Positions 5,409 through 8,177 of a stretch of 8,177 nt of DNA are shown here, piece after piece. A program made the position numbers and the translations under genes. The notes beneath the pieces were generated by a model. That model did no database searches and had not been told where the DNA came from. It saw nothing but the letters and a program-made list of their open reading frames with translations. How positions within the stretch are numbered: position 1 is the first letter of the stretch; each line of letters opens with the position of its first letter. Where the stretch lies: contig SKTG01000407.1 of NCBI GenBank assembly GCA_007118045.1, positions 1 through 8,177 of the forward strand. The letters run 5' to 3'. The stretch comes from Nitriliruptoraceae bacterium. Its GTDB lineage: Bacteria; Actinomycetota; Nitriliruptoria; Nitriliruptorales; Nitriliruptoraceae.

Positions 5409-6347
5409 TCAGGATCGCGCGAGCGACCGGTAGACCAGCACCCCTGCCGCCGCGGCGGCGAGGCCGGCGGCGACCCGGCCGGCCGGACCGGGCACGTCCG
5501 GCAGCCGGTCACGGAGACGGACGGGCCGCTGGAAGTCGCGTGTCTCCCACCCCATCGCGACCGCGGCGGCGCGCAGCTCGCGGTCCGGGTTCACGGCCGT
5601 GGGACGGCCGACCGTGGTCAGCAGCGGCAGGTCGGTGATCGAGTCGGAGTAGGCGAAGCTGCGGGCGAGGTCGTAGCCCCGCGTCTCGGCGATCTGCCGG
5701 ATCGCGGTCGCCTTGGCCGCGGCGTAGGCGTAGAACTCCAGCGTGCCGTCGTAGCGCCCGTCCTCGTCGAGGCCCGAACGGGTCGCGATGACGTCGGGGA
5801 TGCCGAGGTACTCGCTGAACGGTTCGACGATCTCCTCGCCCGAGGACGACACGATCCACACGTCGCGTCCGGCGCGCCGGTGCTCCGCGATGAGGTCGAG
5901 CGCCTCCTGGTAGGCCAGGGGCGCCATGGTCTCCTCCATCGTCTCCCGGACGAGCCGCCGGACCCGGTCCGCCTCCCAGCCCTTGGTCAGCTCCAGGGCC
6001 GCGTGCCGGGCCTGCTCCATCTTCTCGTGGTCGGCGCCGACGATCTGGTAGACGGCCTGTGCGTAGAGGGTCTTGAGCACCATCGCCGAGCTGATCAGGC
6101 CGTCGCGGAAGAAGGTGCGGCCCATCACCAGCGTGGACGACCGCGCGATGATCGTCTTGTCGAGGTCGAAGAAGGCCGCCTCGGTCGCGCCGGTCCGGCG
6201 GACCGCCACCCGGTGGAGCATGGTCTCGCTGAGCCGGTCGGCGTCGGGGCGGGCGTAGCGCTGCTCGGTCTCCACCGCCGGTGAGGCCGCCTCCGCTGCG
6301 GCGTGCTCGGCCGCCCGCAGCGCGTCCTCGCGCTCACCCTCGGTCAC
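5409..6347 (-). CDS. HAD-IB family hydrolase (SerB-like phosphatase) with C-terminal membrane anchor
   Basis: This 312-residue protein of the haloacid dehalogenase superfamily, subfamily IB, is related to phosphoserine phosphatase-like enzymes. Motif I is FFDLDKT (59-65; nucleophile D61, acid/base D63), motif II is VSSSG (166-170), motif III lysine is K212 and motif IV is YSDSITDLP (233-241; D235, D239). All catalytic residues are present, so an active Mg-dependent phosphatase is likely. Residues 1-50 form an acidic, Ala/Glu-rich extension outside the fold. Residues 288-308 are hydrophobic (VAAGLAAAAAGVLVY) followed by RSLARS, suggesting a C-terminal membrane anchor. The GTG start at 6347 has GGAGG six bases upstream. 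It follows the PQQ-propeller gene by 57 bp on the same strand, so co-transcription is possible. The substrate is unknown; homologues are often labelled SerB without proof of phosphoserine activity. Confidence 0.9.
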   Translation of the reverse strand: MTEGEREDALRAAEHAAAEAASPAVETEQRYARPDADRLSETMLHRVAVRRTGATEAAFFDLDKTIIARSSTLVMGRTFFRDGLISSAMVLKTLYAQAVYQIVGADHEKMEQARHAALELTKGWEADRVRRLVRETMEETMAPLAYQEALDLIAEHRRAGRDVWIVSSSGEEIVEPFSEYLGIPDVIATRSGLDEDGRYDGTLEFYAYAAAKATAIRQIAETRGYDLARSFAYSDSITDLPLLTTVGRPTAVNPDRELRAAAVAMGWETRDFQRPVRLRDRLPDVPGPAGRVAAGLAAAAAGVLVYRSLARS

Positions 6348-6353
6348 CGGCAG

Positions 6354-6358
6354 CCTCC
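6354..6358 (-). promoter_or_regulatory. Ribosome binding site of the HAD-IB gene
   Basis: GGAGG on the minus strand lies six bases before the GTG at 6347. This is the clearest ribosome site in the window and settles the start. An overlapping ATG at 6360 is in another frame. Confidence 0.7.
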
Positions 6359-6404
6359 ATCGACCCGCCCGGTTCGGCGTCCGGTCGGGATCGGAACGTG
6401 GATG

Positions 6405-7649
6405 CTAGCCGCCGGTACGCAGGCGGACCCCCACCACCCGGTCCGGATCGGCCACGACGACGGGGTCCGTGCCCACCAGGACGAGCTCCTCGTCGAGCAG
6501 GTGGACCCGGCCCTCGTCGCGGGCGAGCGGTCGGCTCCGCCCGTCGTGCTCGCCGAGCACCGTCCCGTCGGCGAGCGCCACCTCCCAGGCGCGGTCGTGC
6601 CGGGCTCCGGCGGACCCACGTGGCGGGAAGCTCTCACCGGTCCGGTGCGGGCCACCGTCGCGCAACGTGAGGTCCCGGCGTCCGGTCGCGTCCGCCAGCG
6701 TGACCACCCCGCCCCGGCGTCGGACCTGGGCCGGGGGGTCCCCGAGCGGCGTCGACCAGACCAGCTCGCCGTCGTCGACGTCGAGGGCCTCGAGCGTGCG
6801 GTCGGGCCCGGTGACCAGGACCGGGGCGTCGTCGGGGACCTGGGAGGCGCCGAGGTGGCGGGGCAGCGGGTCGGGGACCGCGGCGTCGGGGTGGATCGCG
6901 GCGACCTCGCGTCCCCACCGTTCGGTCCCGTCGGCGAGATCGAGCACGCTGACGCGGCCGAACGGGCCCGCCCCACGTGGGCTCCGCGTGCGGACCACCA
7001 CCCGGTCACCCTGTACGGCCGCATCGCGGGCGACGAAGCCGGTGAGCCGATGGGTCCAGGCTCGAGCGCCGTCGCGCGTGAACCAGGCGAGGGCACCGGG
7101 GGTCACGACGAGGACACCCTCCTCGGCCGGCACCAGGGCGGCTCGGCCGAGGGAGGGGGAGCCGCGCCCGCTGGAGCCGCGCCCGCTGGTGAGGTCCGTC
7201 ACGTCCGCTGACCACCGCGGTGCGCCGGAGGCACCGTCGAGCGCCCGCACCGACCTGTCCCCGAGCAGCAGCACCAGACCGTGCCCCGCGGCCGCCACCT
7301 CGTCGTCGAGAGGCGACCGCCACGCCACGCATCCCGCGGGCTCGCAGACCGGATCGTGCCGGACGGCCCGTTCCGCGAGCGCCGTGGGGTCGATGCCGGC
7401 ATCGGCCGCCGGCGGTGGGGCGTCCCCCGACGCGAACAGGGTGCCGGCTGACGCACCGCCGACAAGCAGGCACGCGAGGGTCGCGATCACCACGGGGCGG
7501 GCCTGCCCGGAGCGTCGCCGGTCGGAGGCTCCCGCGGACGCCAGCTGCGCCCCACACCACGGACACCACCTGGCGACCGGATCGACACTGGATCCGCAGG
7601 CGCACCCGCGCTCGTGAGCGCGGCGGGTGGTGCGCCGGACGATCGGCAC
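6405..7649 (-). CDS. Zinc-ribbon, single-pass membrane protein with PQQ-like beta-propeller
   Basis: This 414-residue protein starts with a short zinc ribbon, C16-x-C18 and C29-P-W-C32-G. A hydrophobic segment at 52-73 (VVIATLACLLVGGASAGTLF) follows. The remainder, about 90-414, is a PQQ/Pyrrolo-quinoline-like beta-propeller. Blade signatures recur at 134-146 (VRALDGASGAPRW), 187-199 (LAWFTRDGARAWT), 233-245 (VSVLDLADGTERW) and 286-298 (LEALDVDDGELVW). The expected topology is cytoplasmic ribbon and extracytoplasmic propeller. Two further cysteines (C102, C107) lie early in the outer part and could form a disulphide. The reading frame stays open up to 7874, but the GTG at 7649 has GAGG seven bases upstream, and the longer version would overlap the divergent gene and add only Arg/Pro-rich sequence. 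No enzyme active site is seen; it may be a scaffold or envelope sensor. The exact function is not recognised. Confidence 0.8.
   Translation of the reverse strand: MPIVRRTTRRAHERGCACGSSVDPVARWCPWCGAQLASAGASDRRRSGQARPVVIATLACLLVGGASAGTLFASGDAPPPAADAGIDPTALAERAVRHDPVCEPAGCVAWRSPLDDEVAAAGHGLVLLLGDRSVRALDGASGAPRWSADVTDLTSGRGSSGRGSPSLGRAALVPAEEGVLVVTPGALAWFTRDGARAWTHRLTGFVARDAAVQGDRVVVRTRSPRGAGPFGRVSVLDLADGTERWGREVAAIHPDAAVPDPLPRHLGASQVPDDAPVLVTGPDRTLEALDVDDGELVWSTPLGDPPAQVRRRGGVVTLADATGRRDLTLRDGGPHRTGESFPPRGSAGARHDRAWEVALADGTVLGEHDGRSRPLARDEGRVHLLDEELVLVGTDPVVVADPDRVVGVRLRTGG
7158..7187. repeat. 15-bp perfect tandem duplication inside the propeller gene
   Basis: GGAGCCGCGCCCGCT occurs twice back to back (7158-7172, 7173-7187). 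On the minus strand it encodes SGRGS-SGRGS (residues 155-164), a flexible loop between propeller strands. The frame is kept. Confidence 0.8.
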
Positions 7650-7656
7650 CGGTGGA

Positions 7657-7660
7657 CCTC
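7657..7660 (-). promoter_or_regulatory. Ribosome binding site deciding the start of the zinc-ribbon propeller gene
   Basis: GAGG on the minus strand is seven bases before the GTG at 7649. It is the reason for not extending the gene to 7874. Confidence 0.5.
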
Positions 7661-7816
7661 GACCGTGACGCGGTCCGCGGGTGGCGGCCCGCTCCACGAG
7701 CCTACGCACGGTCGTCCACAGGTGCCCCGTCGCCGCGCGCCGATCGTGGGTGCCGTCGGCGTAGCGTCCGGTGGAGGGTGTGGCGGGATGGTCGAAGCGG
7801 GGCGGGGACGGACGAG

Positions 7817-8177
7817 ATGGCGCAGCCGAGCGGGGAGGGGACCCCGTCCATCGAGACCGACGTCTCGCGCGCACCGGAGACCGCGGCCCTGCCCGTGCAA
7901 CTGGCGCTGGCGGGTAGCGAGGCAGCGGCGGTGCGGCGGTGGGTCGAGGGCACGTTGGGCTGGCAGCCGGTCGAGGGCGACACGGCCACGGTCGTCCCGC
8001 CCGCGTTGACGCTGGTGGACGCGGAGGGGAGCGCCATCCCGGATACGAGCCAGGTCGCGTCCGCCGGCGTGCGGGTCCCGCGGGTCCTGCTGCTCGACGC
8101 CGCGACCGGACCCGTCACGGCGGCCGAGATCGCGCGCCGCTGCGCCCCCGCGGCCGTGCTGGGGTGGCCCGAGGACC
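7817..8177 (+). CDS. N-terminal part of an unrecognised protein, possibly Ssd/CpaE-like; cut by right edge
   Basis: An open frame without stops runs from ATG 7817 to the window end, 120 residues. GGGGA at 7804-7808 is a fair ribosome site. After an acidic, Ser/Thr/Pro-containing start of about 25 residues there is a strand-helix pattern: PVQLALAG (26-33), a helix with AVRRWVEGTLGW, ALTLVDAEG, then RVPRVLLLDAATG, the helix VTAAEIARRC and AAVLGWPED. This resembles a divergent receiver-like domain. No P-loop or other catalytic motif is present in the visible part. The context supports an actinobacterial Ssd/CpaE-like protein: such genes often sit divergently beside an HAD-IB hydrolase and before Flp/Tad pilus genes. 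An ATPase domain would then follow beyond the edge. The coding call is sound; the family is a hypothesis. Confidence 0.65.
   Translation, partial: MAQPSGEGTPSIETDVSRAPETAALPVQLALAGSEAAAVRRWVEGTLGWQPVEGDTATVVPPALTLVDAEGSAIPDTSQVASAGVRVPRVLLLDAATGPVTAAEIARRCAPAAVLGWPED

Noticed and set aside
1774..5512. Very long minus-strand open frames (727, 809 and 240 codons) opposite the importer operon
   Set aside because: They are antisense shadows of three clearly conserved ABC genes. Their translations are Arg/Ser/His/Asp-rich low complexity without domains, as expected opposite GC-rich codons.
7650..7874. N-terminal extension of the zinc-ribbon propeller gene up to 7874
   Set aside because: The added 75 residues are Arg/Pro-rich without family features, overlap the divergent gene at 7817, and a GTG with a GAGG site exists at 7649.
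1..8177. Defence system, mobile element, CRISPR or other novel gene cluster
   Set aside because: No transposase, integrase, direct-repeat/spacer array, nuclease or toxin-antitoxin pair was found; the genes fit ordinary metabolism, osmoprotection and envelope functions.

Overview
The window is high-GC chromosomal DNA with the codon and amino-acid bias of an actinomycete-type bacterium (GC-ending codons, GTG and TTG starts, proteins rich in Ala, Arg, Asp and Glu). The strongly acidic surface and linker sequences, together with a complete compatible-solute importer, suggest a salt-exposed, perhaps deep-branching halotolerant or haloalkaliphilic actinobacterium. The lineage is inferred; no marker gene is present.

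Left part (1-1783): a divergent pair. On the minus strand is an M20-family zinc dipeptidase, cut by the left edge and lacking only its C-terminus. On the plus strand is a 116-residue NTF2/SnoaL-like protein with a TTG start. The spacer between them holds a strong imperfect palindrome (1342-1371) just upstream of a plausible -10 box.

Middle part (1784-5402): a quaternary-amine (glycine betaine/proline-type) ABC importer, all on the plus strand. Its order is ATPase with a C-terminal CBS pair (ProV/OpuAA type), permease (ProW/OpuAB type, overlapping the ATPase gene by 8 bp), a 147-bp gap, then a substrate-binding lipoprotein (ProX/OpuAC type). The lipoprotein carries a 47-residue, almost purely Asp/Glu linker between its lipid anchor and binding domain. 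A candidate promoter at 1819-1847 implies a leader of about 125 nt that can fold just before the ATPase start. A perfect 14-bp hairpin with a UUCG loop ends the operon and probably also ends the convergent gene on the other side. Together the three proteins would capture betaine-like osmolytes outside the cell, import them, and gate transport by ionic strength.

Right part (5409-8177): two minus-strand genes, a zinc-ribbon/transmembrane/PQQ-propeller protein followed 57 bp later by an HAD-IB hydrolase with a C-terminal hydrophobic anchor. Divergent from them is the start of a plus-strand gene cut by the right edge. An HAD-IB hydrolase beside a divergent Ssd/CpaE-like gene is a known actinobacterial arrangement next to Flp/Tad pilus genes. 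The edge gene may therefore be the receiver-like N-terminus of such a protein, but this is only a hypothesis. No tRNA, rRNA, CRISPR array or mobile element was recognised. The window looks like ordinary core and stress-physiology genes, not a novel multi-gene system.
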